From: Ruminococcus sp.
GTDB taxonomy: Bacteria > Bacillota > Clostridia > Oscillospirales > Ruminococcaceae
Direction of reading: 5' to 3'
Length of the DNA stretch: 64,000 nucleotides
Assembly (NCBI GenBank): GCA_017470905.1
Contig: JAFUXL010000004.1
Span: 112,705-176,704 of the forward strand
Shown here: positions 45,204-53,809 of the stretch, piece by piece
Layout: each line of letters opens with the position of its first letter
How positions within the stretch are numbered: the first letter of the stretch is position 1
Made by a program: the position numbers and the translations under genes
Notes under the pieces: model-generated
Seen by the model: the letters and a program-made list of their open reading frames with translations, nothing else
Databases searched by the model: none
What the model was told of the DNA's origin: nothing

Positions 45204-45209
45204 TATAAT
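45204..45209 (+). promoter_or_regulatory. Array promoter P2, -10 box
   Basis: TATAAT placed so that transcription would begin at about 45216, some 5 nt before unit 4. The duplicated 26-nt upstream block spans 45164-45189. Strong sign that unit 4 is a discrete transcript. Confidence 0.65.
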
Positions 45210-45221
45210 AAAAAACGGCGA

Positions 45222-45295
45222 AAGGCACTTACAGCAACATTTGATGAATTTCAAAGTGTTTGATGAGTTTTACATTAAAAATTACCATGTGCCTT
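45222..45295 (+). ncRNA. Array RNA unit 4
   Basis: Stem AAGGCAC / GTGCCTT, conserved CTTACAGCAAC, inner pairing AATTT / AAATT. It begins about 5 nt from the predicted start of P2 and is followed by seven T (45308-45314), giving a predicted RNA of about 95-100 nt. Confidence 0.75.
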
Positions 45296-45389
45296 GTATG
45301 CCGACTGTTTTTTTCGGGACGGTTAAAATATATTAACGGCTCAGACAGCAGATAAAATAAAATATAAGGATACAGAAACGTGTAATTCG

Positions 45390-45451
45390 TAAGCACTTAC
45401 AGCAATATGATTTATGAATTTCATTCTTGAGAAATGCCTTTTTTGTGCTTA
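45390..45451 (+). ncRNA. Array RNA unit 5 (covarying stem)
   Basis: Here the closing stem is TAAGCAC / GTGCTTA: both arms changed together relative to AAGGCAC / GTGCCTT, which supports RNA structure over simple repeats. CTTACAGCAAT and the inner stem ATTTC / GAAAT are kept. Confidence 0.7.
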
Positions 45452-45457
45452 GTTATG

Positions 45458-45530
45458 AACGACGTTTCGTACAGCAATTTTTTCCGCTTAATTATGTGCA
45501 TTTCTCTCAGCTCTCGTTGATATGCCTTGT
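45458..45530 (+). ncRNA. Array RNA unit 6 (degenerate)
   Basis: Keeps TACAGCAATTTTTT and a 3' ATGCCTTG, but the 5' GGCAC arm is missing. A weak AACGA / TCGTT pairing is possible. May be a decayed copy or the leader of the TROVE-like mRNA. Confidence 0.4.
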
Positions 45531-45659
45531 TAATTGCCGACGTGCAGACAGGTAAAGTTTCATAGCTTTAAATGGAGATGCATAATTTTTATGAGCCGTG
45601 TCGCAAAAATGCAGGGGCAGAGACAATCTGCCTTTGCTGCCCTTTAAAGGAGGATATTT

Positions 45660-47138
45660 ATGCTTGATTACCTGAAAGAAGAAGCCAATCTCACTTATAC
45701 CGAAAACGGTGCGCTCACTCACATGACTTCCGGCAAATCCTGCCTTGACCTTTTCTTCAGAGCAGGTGCTATGAGAGGTCAGGACGAAAGAACAATATAT
45801 GAATGCTTCAGAAGAGCTTTTCAGGAATCCCCCGAAGCTGCCATGAAGATATTGTTCTTTGCAAGAGATATAAGAGGCGGTCTCGGCGAAAGACGTTTCT
45901 TCCGCATTGTCATGAAACAGCTTACATATGACGCTCCCGATGCTGTTGAAAGAAACCTCCCCTATATCGCCGAATACGGCAGATATGACGATTTGCTCCC
46001 GCTTATCGAAACGCACTGCTCGCAGTCCGTCTATAAGCTTATAAAATCGCAGCTTGAAGAGGATATTGCCGATATGAAAGAGAACAAATCCGTTTCTCTT
46101 CTTGCAAAATGGCTGCCCTCCGTAAATGCCTCCTCCGCCGAAACGAGAAAGCTCGGCATGAAAATAGCCGAAAAACTTGGCATGACCAATACCGAATACA
46201 GAAAAACTCTCTCAGCCCTGAGAAAGCATATCGACATAATCGAGAATTATCTCCGTGAGGTTGATTATTCTTTTGATTATTCAAAACAGCCCTCCGGTGC
46301 GATGTTCAAATACAGAAACGCTTTCATCAGAAACGACGGCGAAAGATACGGTGAATACATAAACCTGGTTCTCGAAGGCAGGGAAAAACTCAATGCCTCC
46401 ACGCTCTATCCCTATCAGATAGTGCGCAGGATAGTCAGCAGCCGTTTTTACTCCAACGAAAAGCTTACCAATGAGGAGAAGCTTTCCCTCGATGCGTCCT
46501 GGAAAAGTCTCCCCGATTACGAGAATAACGAAAATGCAATAGCAATTATTGACGGTTCGGGTTCGATGACCTGCGACTGCGGAGGTGTTTCGCCGATTGA
46601 TGTTGCATTATCGCTCGGAATATACTTCGCAGAGCATTCAACGGGACCTTTCGCAGACCATTTCATAACATTCTCCGAAAATCCCCGTCTTGTGGAGATA
46701 AAGGGAAATGATATAACCGAAAAGGTAAATAACTGTCTCAAATACAATGAGATTGCGAACACCGACCTTGAAGCCGTGTTTGACCTTATCCTCCGCACCG
46801 CCGTAAAAAATAAGCTCACGCAGGATAAGCTCCCTGCAAAATTATATATCATCTCCGACATGGAATTTGACTACTGCATATACGGCGGAAACAATATGAC
46901 CATGTTCGAGGCTATGAGACAGAAATATGCACAGTACGGCTATAAGCTCCCCGATATTGTTTTCTGGAACGTTTGCAGTCACGGAAGAAATATTCCTGTG
47001 GAATTTTCCGAAACAGGTGCGGCTCTCGTTTCGGGATTCTCTCCCGTAATATTCAACATGGTAATGGGCGAGGCAATCTCCCCCGAATATATCATGAACA
47101 AGATTATCTTCAGCGAGAGATACGAAAAAATAAAATAA
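45660..47138 (+). CDS. TROVE/DUF2828-like protein with von Willebrand A domain
   Basis: 492 aa, AAAGGAGG 6 nt upstream. The N-terminal half (about 1-270) is all-helical with FARDIRGGLGERRFF and AEYGRYDDLL, the pattern of DUF2828/TROVE (Ro60-like) proteins, whose HEAT-like ring binds RNA. The C-terminal vWA domain has a full MIDAS: D298-G-S300-G-S302, T368, D400. Ro60 proteins bind Y RNAs, scaffold PNPase and handle misfolded RNA. The hairpin RNA array just upstream is the likely partner. Family call from motifs only. Confidence 0.75.
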   Translation: MLDYLKEEANLTYTENGALTHMTSGKSCLDLFFRAGAMRGQDERTIYECFRRAFQESPEAAMKILFFARDIRGGLGERRFFRIVMKQLTYDAPDAVERNLPYIAEYGRYDDLLPLIETHCSQSVYKLIKSQLEEDIADMKENKSVSLLAKWLPSVNASSAETRKLGMKIAEKLGMTNTEYRKTLSALRKHIDIIENYLREVDYSFDYSKQPSGAMFKYRNAFIRNDGERYGEYINLVLEGREKLNASTLYPYQIVRRIVSSRFYSNEKLTNEEKLSLDASWKSLPDYENNENAIAIIDGSGSMTCDCGGVSPIDVALSLGIYFAEHSTGPFADHFITFSENPRLVEIKGNDITEKVNNCLKYNEIANTDLEAVFDLILRTAVKNKLTQDKLPAKLYIISDMEFDYCIYGGNNMTMFEAMRQKYAQYGYKLPDIVFWNVCSHGRNIPVEFSETGAALVSGFSPVIFNMVMGEAISPEYIMNKIIFSERYEKIK

Positions 47139-47164
47139 CCTGCCTGTTTTTCCGGTAAATAACT

Positions 47165-47208
47165 GTCCCTGCAAAAATATTGACATTTTTGCAGGGACGT
47201 GCTATAAT
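47165..47208 (+). promoter_or_regulatory. Promoter embedded in a 14-bp palindrome
   Basis: Perfect inverted repeat GTCCCTGCAAAAAT / ATTTTTGCAGGGAC (47165-47178, 47185-47198). The loop and next base hold TTGACA (47180-47185); 17 nt later is TATAAT (47203-47208). No T-tract follows, so the repeat looks like an operator over the -35 region rather than a plain terminator. Confidence 0.65.
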
Positions 47209-47251
47209 TACTGCGTTGAAAAACAATTAAATTTTGAAAGTTGGTTTTGTA

Positions 47252-47950
47252 ATGTCAGATGAAAATTTTTTCCTTACTGTATTGGACTCGGCATCCAGAC
47301 TTCCGCTGGTAAATGTTGAAAGAGACGATTTTTTAAGAAAGCAATTCAAAAACAGCGAGTATGATGTTGATGAAATAATAAGAACGGGACCTGTCAGTGC
47401 AGGTGTTTCCAGGGAAAAACTTAAAAAAATTGCAAAGGGAGTTATCCGCTACGAAAGCACACAGGTTACACTTATTTCAACTGCGGCAGGTTTGCCGGGC
47501 GGTCTGGCAATGCTGGGAACAGTTCCTGCTGATATGGCTCAGTATATGGGCTATCTGATGAGGGTTTCCCAGAAACTCATGTACCTCTACGGCATAGGTG
47601 ACATCAGCGATATTTCCGACAGTTCAAAAAGTGCAGTAATTATAGCCCTTGGAGTAATGCTCGGTGCGGAGGGCGCAAACAACGGAATAAGAGCATTATG
47701 CAAAAGCTTTGCCGCAAATGTTGAAAAACGTATCGCACAGAAAGCACTCACAAAAGGTACTTTGTACCCGATTGTCAAAAAAGTCTGCGCCCAGCTTGGT
47801 ATAAAACTGACTAAGCAAGGCTTTGCAAAAGCAGTCGGAAAAGCTGTTCCGATTATAGGAGGTCTGACTTCGGGAGGACTTACTGCCGTAACCTTCATTC
47901 CAAGCTGCAATCATCTTCTCAATGCACTCGAAGAGGAAATGTACTGCTGA
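47252..47950 (+). CDS. EcsC-family-like protein
   Basis: 232 aa; ATG 47252 is used instead of an upstream TTG. Helical protein with a Gly-rich hydrophobic centre (STAAGLPGGLAMLGTVPADM), QKLMYLYGIGD and a C-terminal Gly-rich segment (VPIIGGLTSGGLTAVTFIPS). This matches EcsC-like proteins that may associate with membranes; the role is unknown. Next to the TROVE-like gene, with its own palindromic promoter. Confidence 0.55.
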   Translation: MSDENFFLTVLDSASRLPLVNVERDDFLRKQFKNSEYDVDEIIRTGPVSAGVSREKLKKIAKGVIRYESTQVTLISTAAGLPGGLAMLGTVPADMAQYMGYLMRVSQKLMYLYGIGDISDISDSSKSAVIIALGVMLGAEGANNGIRALCKSFAANVEKRIAQKALTKGTLYPIVKKVCAQLGIKLTKQGFAKAVGKAVPIIGGLTSGGLTAVTFIPSCNHLLNALEEEMYC

Positions 47951-47964
47951 TACATACGATATTT

Positions 47965-47996
47965 CCCGAAACGTTCATGTTTCGGGCTTTTTTTTA
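47965..47996 (+). terminator. Terminator after EcsC-like gene
   Basis: Stem CCCGAAAC / GTTTCGGG and a long T-tract. Confidence 0.85.
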
Positions 47997-48040
47997 TAAG
48001 CCGCAGCCGTGGAAACAGACAAGATATAGAAATTTTTGTG

Positions 48041-48075
48041 ATTAATTATTAATTATGCATTATGAATTATGAACT
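48041..48075. repeat. ATTATGCATTATGAATTAT repeat copy
   Basis: Copy of the dispersed AT-rich repeat. The rest of 47997-48270 has no gene; it holds the GH9 promoter, with TATAAT at 48214-48219. Confidence 0.6.
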
Positions 48076-48270
48076 GAATTAAATTTGGTAAATATATACA
48101 TATCACGGGGCGTTTTTAGGACGGTTTATATAAATTATGAAGAAATTATTAATTTTAACCGAATTGTAATATTTCCGTAATAGTTCTGTAATTAATTTTG
48201 TGCGAAAACAATGTATAATGTAAGTGTTAAGCATATTGTAGGCAAAAAATTTGAAAGAAGTGTGAAAGAC

Positions 48271-50475
48271 ATGAACAAAAAAATGAATAAATTCAAATCG
48301 GCAGTTCTCAGCGGTATGATTGCCGTTGGCTCTGTCGCTGGTTCTTTCGCAGCAGTTGCTCCCTCTCTCAGTGCATCTGCGGCAAGCACCGATAATTACG
48401 CAAAGCTCCTCCAGTACTCTCTCTATTTCTATGACGCAAATATGTGCGGTACAAATGTCGGCGAAAGGTCTGCCCTCACATGGCGTGACGACTGCCATAC
48501 CTCAGATGCGGTTGACGGCGGTTTCCATGATGCAGGCGACCACGTTAAATTCGGTCTGCCCGCAGGATATGCCGCATCGGTTCTCGGTCTCAGCTATCAC
48601 GAATTTGGCGATGCATTCGACTCAACGGGTCAGACGGCTCACCTCAAGGTTATAACAGACCATTTCGCAGAATTTTTCAAGAACAGCACAACCCTTTCGG
48701 GCGGCAGCGTTACCGAATTTGTATATCAGATAGGTGACGGAAATGCAGACCACGCAGAATGGTGCGCTCCCGAAATGCAGGGTCCTTCGAGCAGAACCAA
48801 ATTCTCGACAAATTCGGGCGCAAGCGATATTGCAGCAGAATATGCCGCAGCTCTTGCCGCTAATTATGTAAACTTCGGAAACGAAGAGGATTTGACCTAC
48901 GCAAAGGCTCTCTTCGATTTCTCAACAAAATACAATAAAAAGGCTACGGACGGCGTAGGCGGTTTCTATGACTCATGGGATTACTATGATGACCAGGCTT
49001 GGGCAGCAGGCTGGCTCTACCTCGCAACAAAGGACAACACATACAAGTCCTTCCTCAACACCTACATGAATACAAGCGATGCAGGCTCTTCGGGCATGGA
49101 CGGCGGAAAGTGGGGTATCTATTCAACCCTTAGCTGGAATAACGTAAGCATGGGCGCAGGTATCTTGCAGGCTGAAATAAACGGCGGTTCTGACGACTGG
49201 AACAAGGTGACAACTTATCTTGACAGCCACGGCGGAAATTCCAGCGAATGGTACTGGGAAAATATGTGGGGCAGTGCAAGATATAACACCGCACAGCAGA
49301 CAGCAGCTCTCATAGCCTCCAAACACGGTGCAAAGGATTACTATTCATGGGCAGCAGGTCAGATGGATTATATCCTCGGAAACAGCCCCTCCGGCAAAAA
49401 CCTCGTAGTCGGCATGGAAAGCAACTCCTCACAGTATCCTCATCACCGTGCGGCTTCGGGCTATTCAAGCTTCGATGAAATGGGCGACAATACAACCTAC
49501 AGCAGCAATGGTCATGTTCTCGTAGGCGCACTCTGCGGCGGTCCCGAGGATAAGGGAGGTACATATCACGATTCCGTTAAGGACTACTACTGCAACGAGG
49601 TAACACTCGACTATAACGCAACACTTGTTGCTGCGGCAGCAGGTCTTTATTCAAAGTACAAGACAGGCGAAGTTGTAGATACATCTTCTATCCCCGGCGT
49701 TGACGGAAGTGCAGTTACTCCGATAGTTACAACAGCTCCCCAGGGACAGGTAACAACTACCGTTAAGAGCGATGAAACTCCCGTTCAGACCACTACCACA
49801 AAGGCAGATACTCCCCAGCAGACAACAGCACAGCAGGGCAGCACGGGTTCTGACAAGGAAGCAAAATTGTCAGGTTCAAACGGCGAATATACATTCAATC
49901 CCGAAAATGCCGACACTATCGAAATCACCCTCACTATGAATTCGGGCGATACACAGGGCAACGGCGGTATCGGATTCTCCGATGCGGCAGGCAACTGGAC
50001 ACAGGTTGAATTTAACCTCAGCATAAGCGGCGGCAAGGGTACAGCAACCGTTTCGGGCGAAAAGCTCAAGGGTGTAAGCAATGCAAAGCTCATGATATGG
50101 TGGCCGGAATCCGCAACGATTGACAGCGTTGTTCTCCACTACAACAATTCAACCCCTGCTGTAACAACAGCAGCTCCCACAACAACTGCCGCACCCGTGA
50201 CAACCGCAGTACCCGTAACAACACAGACCGAATCCGTTAAGAATGACTCGGACATCGTTTACGGTGACGCAAACCTTGACGGAAAGGTAACAATCTCCGA
50301 TGCAGTTGCTATTCTCCAGTACCTTGCAAACAGCGAGAAATATCCCCTCAGCGAACAGGCAAGAAAGAATGCAGACGTTGACGGAGAGGGCGGTGTAACA
50401 GGTAAGGACGCAGCCGTTATCCAGAAAGTAGATGCAGGTATCTATGCTGCTTCTCAGCTTCCCATTAAAGGTTAA
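48271..50475 (+). CDS. GH9 endoglucanase with carbohydrate-binding module and dockerin
   Basis: 734 aa; ATG 48271 lies 45 nt after the predicted transcription start, so the longer frame is excluded. Signal peptide ends near SASAAS. GH9 catalytic domain (about 40-480) with DAGDHVKFGLP (Asp87, Asp90) and the C-terminal NEVTLDYNATLVAAAAG with the acid Glu. A Thr/Gln linker, a beta-sandwich module (about 530-630) likely to bind glycan, a second Thr linker, then a dockerin (about 665-730). Probably a cellulosomal cellulase. Confidence 0.95.
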   Translation: MNKKMNKFKSAVLSGMIAVGSVAGSFAAVAPSLSASAASTDNYAKLLQYSLYFYDANMCGTNVGERSALTWRDDCHTSDAVDGGFHDAGDHVKFGLPAGYAASVLGLSYHEFGDAFDSTGQTAHLKVITDHFAEFFKNSTTLSGGSVTEFVYQIGDGNADHAEWCAPEMQGPSSRTKFSTNSGASDIAAEYAAALAANYVNFGNEEDLTYAKALFDFSTKYNKKATDGVGGFYDSWDYYDDQAWAAGWLYLATKDNTYKSFLNTYMNTSDAGSSGMDGGKWGIYSTLSWNNVSMGAGILQAEINGGSDDWNKVTTYLDSHGGNSSEWYWENMWGSARYNTAQQTAALIASKHGAKDYYSWAAGQMDYILGNSPSGKNLVVGMESNSSQYPHHRAASGYSSFDEMGDNTTYSSNGHVLVGALCGGPEDKGGTYHDSVKDYYCNEVTLDYNATLVAAAAGLYSKYKTGEVVDTSSIPGVDGSAVTPIVTTAPQGQVTTTVKSDETPVQTTTTKADTPQQTTAQQGSTGSDKEAKLSGSNGEYTFNPENADTIEITLTMNSGDTQGNGGIGFSDAAGNWTQVEFNLSISGGKGTATVSGEKLKGVSNAKLMIWWPESATIDSVVLHYNNSTPAVTTAAPTTTAAPVTTAVPVTTQTESVKNDSDIVYGDANLDGKVTISDAVAILQYLANSEKYPLSEQARKNADVDGEGGVTGKDAAVIQKVDAGIYAASQLPIKG

Positions 50476-50488
50476 TTAACATACAATA

Positions 50489-50527
50489 AAATCCGCTTTC
50501 CGTGAATGGAAAGCGGATTTTTTTAAT
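50489..50527 (+). terminator. Terminator after GH9
   Basis: Thirteen-bp stem AAATCCGCTTTCC / GGAAAGCGGATTT plus T-tract. Confidence 0.9.
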
Positions 50528-50562
50528 TTGGAACAGATAATGTTATAATCATTACAGATAAA

Positions 50563-52482
50563 TTATTTTTTGAGCGGCAGCTGTGATGCATCGTAAACGC
50601 CGGCATCGACAAGCTGTATAACACCTGCGTCCTTGCCCGTAACACCGCTTTCGCCGTCAACATCGGCATTCTTCATAGCCTGTTCGCCGAGAGCGTATTT
50701 TTCGCCGTTTGCGAGATACTGGAGTATAGTTACCGCATCGGAAATTGTCACCTTTTTATCGAGGTTTGCATCGCCGTAGAGTGTCTCTGTCTCCGCCGAT
50801 ACCGTAGTGGTAGTAACTGCGGGAGTTTCGTCTGTAGCTGTTGTGGTTTCCGGGGGGGTTTCTTCATCGTATTCAATATCGTCAACTATCGAGTAGAACG
50901 CCTCCTTAGCCGTATAGTCCTCATTGAAGAGAAGAGGATATTGTGTGTGTCTCCAGCTTTGGTCATCGGTAGTTCCCCAGAATACAACGGAAGATATTTT
51001 ATCTGCGTATTTTACAAGCACGTCCATTATGTCGCTGTAATACTGAGCCTGTTCAGCGAAATGGTCTGTATCGGGTACTGTTGCGTCAAGCTCTGTTACC
51101 TGAACATCAAGTCCCGTTTCCGTAAATGCCTTTACAGCCTTTTCGTATACGCTTACAGACGGGAACGCATCGCTGCCCGAACGTGCATCAAGGTGCGACT
51201 GCATACCGATACCGTCAATGTAATGACCGTCAGAATTTATCTCCTCGACCATTTTAACGATTGCGGCGGTTTTCTGCGGCATATATTCGTTGAAGTCGTT
51301 GTAGTAGAGCTTTGTTCCTTCGGGGGCATATTTCTTTGCAAATTCAAAGGCAGGCTTTATGAATGAGTTGTCGCCGAATATCTGCACCCATGCGGAGTTA
51401 TTTGAGCCGCTCTGACCCTGTTCGCCGGGCTTTCTCGGATTTCCGTCATCGAGCCAGCATTCGTTCACAACGTCCCATGCATAGAAGTTTACATCAGAAT
51501 ATTCTTCCTTTACTGCTGCGAATACATTCTTTATGTAATTTTCCATACGCTGGAGCATTTTTTCTTTTGATACCCATTCACCGTCATCTTCATAATTCTC
51601 CTTGAAGAACCAGTCGGGGGTCTGACTGTGCCATACAAGAACGTGACCTCTTACGGGGATATTGTTCTTTCTTGCGAAGTCGAGTATTGAGCTTGCGCTT
51701 GCAAGGCTTATCTGCGGATTTGTGTCATCACCGTCGGCAGCCATTGCAAGGCAGGCATTTTTATCGAGGAGCGCATCGGGCTTGAGTTCATTTCCTGCCG
51801 TAATGCTGTTGAAATGCTTGAGAATAAGCTCCTTTGTCGATGAGGGAGCGAGTTCCTTTGTTGTGACTGCCGTACCTATTTTGAAGTATTTGCTGTAGAC
51901 ATTCTTCAGGGATGGTATATCGGATTCGGGGTGATATACAGGGGCTTTCTTAACTACAAAATCATCAATGTAGATGTTGTCGCTGCCGCCCTCGAAATAT
52001 ACGCAGACATTTGTCTGACCCTCGCTGTAGCTTATCTTTATGTCATTGGCTTCCTGCCAGCCGTTTCCGTTGAAATTCGCAAGGTTCTCATAATGGTCAA
52101 CGCCCTGTGAGTCCGTATACTGCAAGCTCATAGTAACGCTTGTATACCACTGACCCATTACCTTTGCGCTTACAAGAACTGCTACACCGGGGTCAACCTT
52201 GTCATCGAGACGGAAAGACGGGCCGTTCCATGATTTTGAACGTTCGCTTGCGCAGAGAGCCTTTGTGCCGCTGACTGCATTGTCCTCATTTACGGATAAA
52301 ACAGTTGTGTCGGTATCGCCTCTTTTGGTGAAAGCAGATGCATCTCCGTCCTCGAAATCGGTTGCATATACGATGTCATCGGCTGCATCCTCGGCGGAAA
52401 CGATAATTCCCTGCACGGGCGCAAGAGACATTGCAGCGCAGAGTATACCTGCGACTGCTGCTTTAAGATTTTTGCCTTTCAT
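50563..52482 (-). CDS. CBM22-GH10 xylanase with dockerin
   Basis: 639 aa; ATG 52482 has GGAGG at suitable spacing. Signal peptide, then a CBM22-like beta-sandwich (about 35-180: YATDFEDGDASAFTKRGD ... IYIDDFVVKK) and a GH10 barrel (about 190-540). Acid/base Glu341 is in WDVVNEC; nucleophile Glu464 in VTELDA. A Thr linker and a dockerin (about 570-635) end the protein. It would cut xylan while docked to a cellulosome. Confidence 0.96.
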   Translation of the reverse strand: MKGKNLKAAVAGILCAAMSLAPVQGIIVSAEDAADDIVYATDFEDGDASAFTKRGDTDTTVLSVNEDNAVSGTKALCASERSKSWNGPSFRLDDKVDPGVAVLVSAKVMGQWYTSVTMSLQYTDSQGVDHYENLANFNGNGWQEANDIKISYSEGQTNVCVYFEGGSDNIYIDDFVVKKAPVYHPESDIPSLKNVYSKYFKIGTAVTTKELAPSSTKELILKHFNSITAGNELKPDALLDKNACLAMAADGDDTNPQISLASASSILDFARKNNIPVRGHVLVWHSQTPDWFFKENYEDDGEWVSKEKMLQRMENYIKNVFAAVKEEYSDVNFYAWDVVNECWLDDGNPRKPGEQGQSGSNNSAWVQIFGDNSFIKPAFEFAKKYAPEGTKLYYNDFNEYMPQKTAAIVKMVEEINSDGHYIDGIGMQSHLDARSGSDAFPSVSVYEKAVKAFTETGLDVQVTELDATVPDTDHFAEQAQYYSDIMDVLVKYADKISSVVFWGTTDDQSWRHTQYPLLFNEDYTAKEAFYSIVDDIEYDEETPPETTTATDETPAVTTTTVSAETETLYGDANLDKKVTISDAVTILQYLANGEKYALGEQAMKNADVDGESGVTGKDAGVIQLVDAGVYDASQLPLKK

Positions 52483-52657
52483 TAAAATCATTCCTCCATG
52501 CGGCTTATTGAGCCATTATATATATTACTATGAACGGGCATGATAACGCACAGAATTTTTAATATCCTGTCGTTTCTCCATGTCTGCTGCGGGCAGACGT
52601 GGTTTTTATCATATTTTTATAATTTCAAACTGCCCAATCATAGCAGACTACACAGAT

Positions 52658-52686
52658 ATTTTATCACAAGTATCTTAATTTGTCAA
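52658..52686 (-). promoter_or_regulatory. GH10 promoter
   Basis: Minus strand TTGACA, 17-nt spacer, TAAAAT: the same boxes and spacing as the GH74 promoter. It leaves a leader of about 170 nt with a GTCTGC / GCAGAC hairpin. Confidence 0.7.
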
Positions 52687-52732
52687 TATTATATGTTGAA
52701 AAACAACAACTTTTGGCAAATTATCCGCAATA

Positions 52733-53563
52733 TCAGAAAAGACTTCTTATCTCCTCCATGTTCAGCATGGGGTGAAAGGCTCGGTTCAGGGCAAAGGCGA
52801 TAAGCTGTGCGGAACGCTCCGCAAGGCGGTCTATATTCCTCGGAGTTACGACCATATCGCAGTTTTTGTCCGTGCTTTCCGTTATATTTCTCAGGTCTGC
52901 GACAGTCGGCACGCCCACGGCTATGACGGGTATTCCGAGGGAATGGGAGGATATTTCTTTTCTTGAATTTTCCACGCCGCTGCCGGGGGATATGCCCGTA
53001 TCGGTTATCTGTATCGAACGTCCGAGACGGTTTATATCCGAACAGGCGAGAGCATCGGCGGCGACAACCGCAGAGGGCTTTATCTGCCGGCAGAGTGCGG
53101 ATATTATTTCGGCGGTTTCAATTCCCGTCTGACCGAGTACACCGCCTGCGAATACGCTCACTCTGCGCAGGGATTTGAGGAAACTGTCCTGCCGTCCGAG
53201 TTCGTCTCTCAAATGCCTTGTGGCGAGAATTTTAGCGGCTGTGAGTGGACCTATCGCATCAGGGGTTATATCTCTGTTTCCAAGACCGCATACAAGAATA
53301 TCGCCGTCGGGGATTATATTTTCAAATTCCTCCGCAAGCTCATAAATCATCTCCGTTTCTTCATCGCTGAAATCGCCGAGATTTTTATATTCAAGCGTTA
53401 TATACCTGCCCTTTCGCTTTCCCATGCTTTCAAAAAGACTGTCGTCATTTATGTTTATTTCGGTTATATCGAATACCTTTCCCCTTTTAATCCTCCTTAC
53501 TCCGCCGCTTTTTTCATAATCGGGAGTTATACACTCGTCCGCCATATCGGTTCTCTTATACAT
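52733..53563 (-). CDS. gpr: Germination protease GPR
   Basis: 276 aa. GPR degrades acid-soluble spore proteins during germination. Signatures include VCGLGNRDITPDAIGP, GGVLGQTGIETAEI, ACSDINRLGRSIQITDTGI and SPGSGVENSR. It is shorter than the usual 320-370 aa, mainly at the C-terminus, but conserved segments are intact. GGAGG ribosome site. Its presence suggests a sporulation programme, or a remnant of one. Confidence 0.9.
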   Translation of the reverse strand: MYKRTDMADECITPDYEKSGGVRRIKRGKVFDITEININDDSLFESMGKRKGRYITLEYKNLGDFSDEETEMIYELAEEFENIIPDGDILVCGLGNRDITPDAIGPLTAAKILATRHLRDELGRQDSFLKSLRRVSVFAGGVLGQTGIETAEIISALCRQIKPSAVVAADALACSDINRLGRSIQITDTGISPGSGVENSRKEISSHSLGIPVIAVGVPTVADLRNITESTDKNCDMVVTPRNIDRLAERSAQLIAFALNRAFHPMLNMEEIRSLF

Positions 53564-53623
53564 AATATTCCTCCTAAATGAGCATTTTGAAATAATGCAC
53601 AGAAATTTTTATATTTTGTCCTT

Positions 53624-53650
53624 GTTCCCCCCGCCGCAGGCGGGGGGAAC
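53624..53650. repeat. GC palindrome between gpr and rpsT
   Basis: Perfect 12-bp stem GTTCCCCCCGCC / GGCGGGGGGAAC with a 3-nt loop in an AT-rich gap between divergent genes. No T-tract of terminator type close by; role unclear. Confidence 0.6.
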
Positions 53651-53780
53651 ACCGCTTTTTGTTGTACTTATTTATACATTATCACGAAAAATTTTAAATT
53701 TGCTCAATCATGGTTCTTCCTTTGTGCATAATGTCCTGTTTCAACATAAAAAATTTTCTGAAATATTTGGATTTTGCCTA

Positions 53781-53809
53781 TTGAAATATCGGGATAAAAA
53801 TGTTATAAT
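53781..53809 (+). promoter_or_regulatory. rpsT promoter
   Basis: TTGAAA, 17 nt, TATAAT. The leader that follows (about 53817-53910) can fold GACAACTG / CAGTTGTC and GTACG / CGTAC, possibly an S20 feedback site. Confidence 0.7.

Noticed and set aside
44691-45336. Reading frames of 65-86 codons across the hairpin array
   Set aside because: They run through the structured units in different phases with no shared protein, so the DNA is better explained as RNA-coding.
44741-45530. CRISPR array
   Set aside because: Units are hairpins with divergent interiors, unequal spacing and covarying arms; no constant short repeat with unique spacers and no cas gene.
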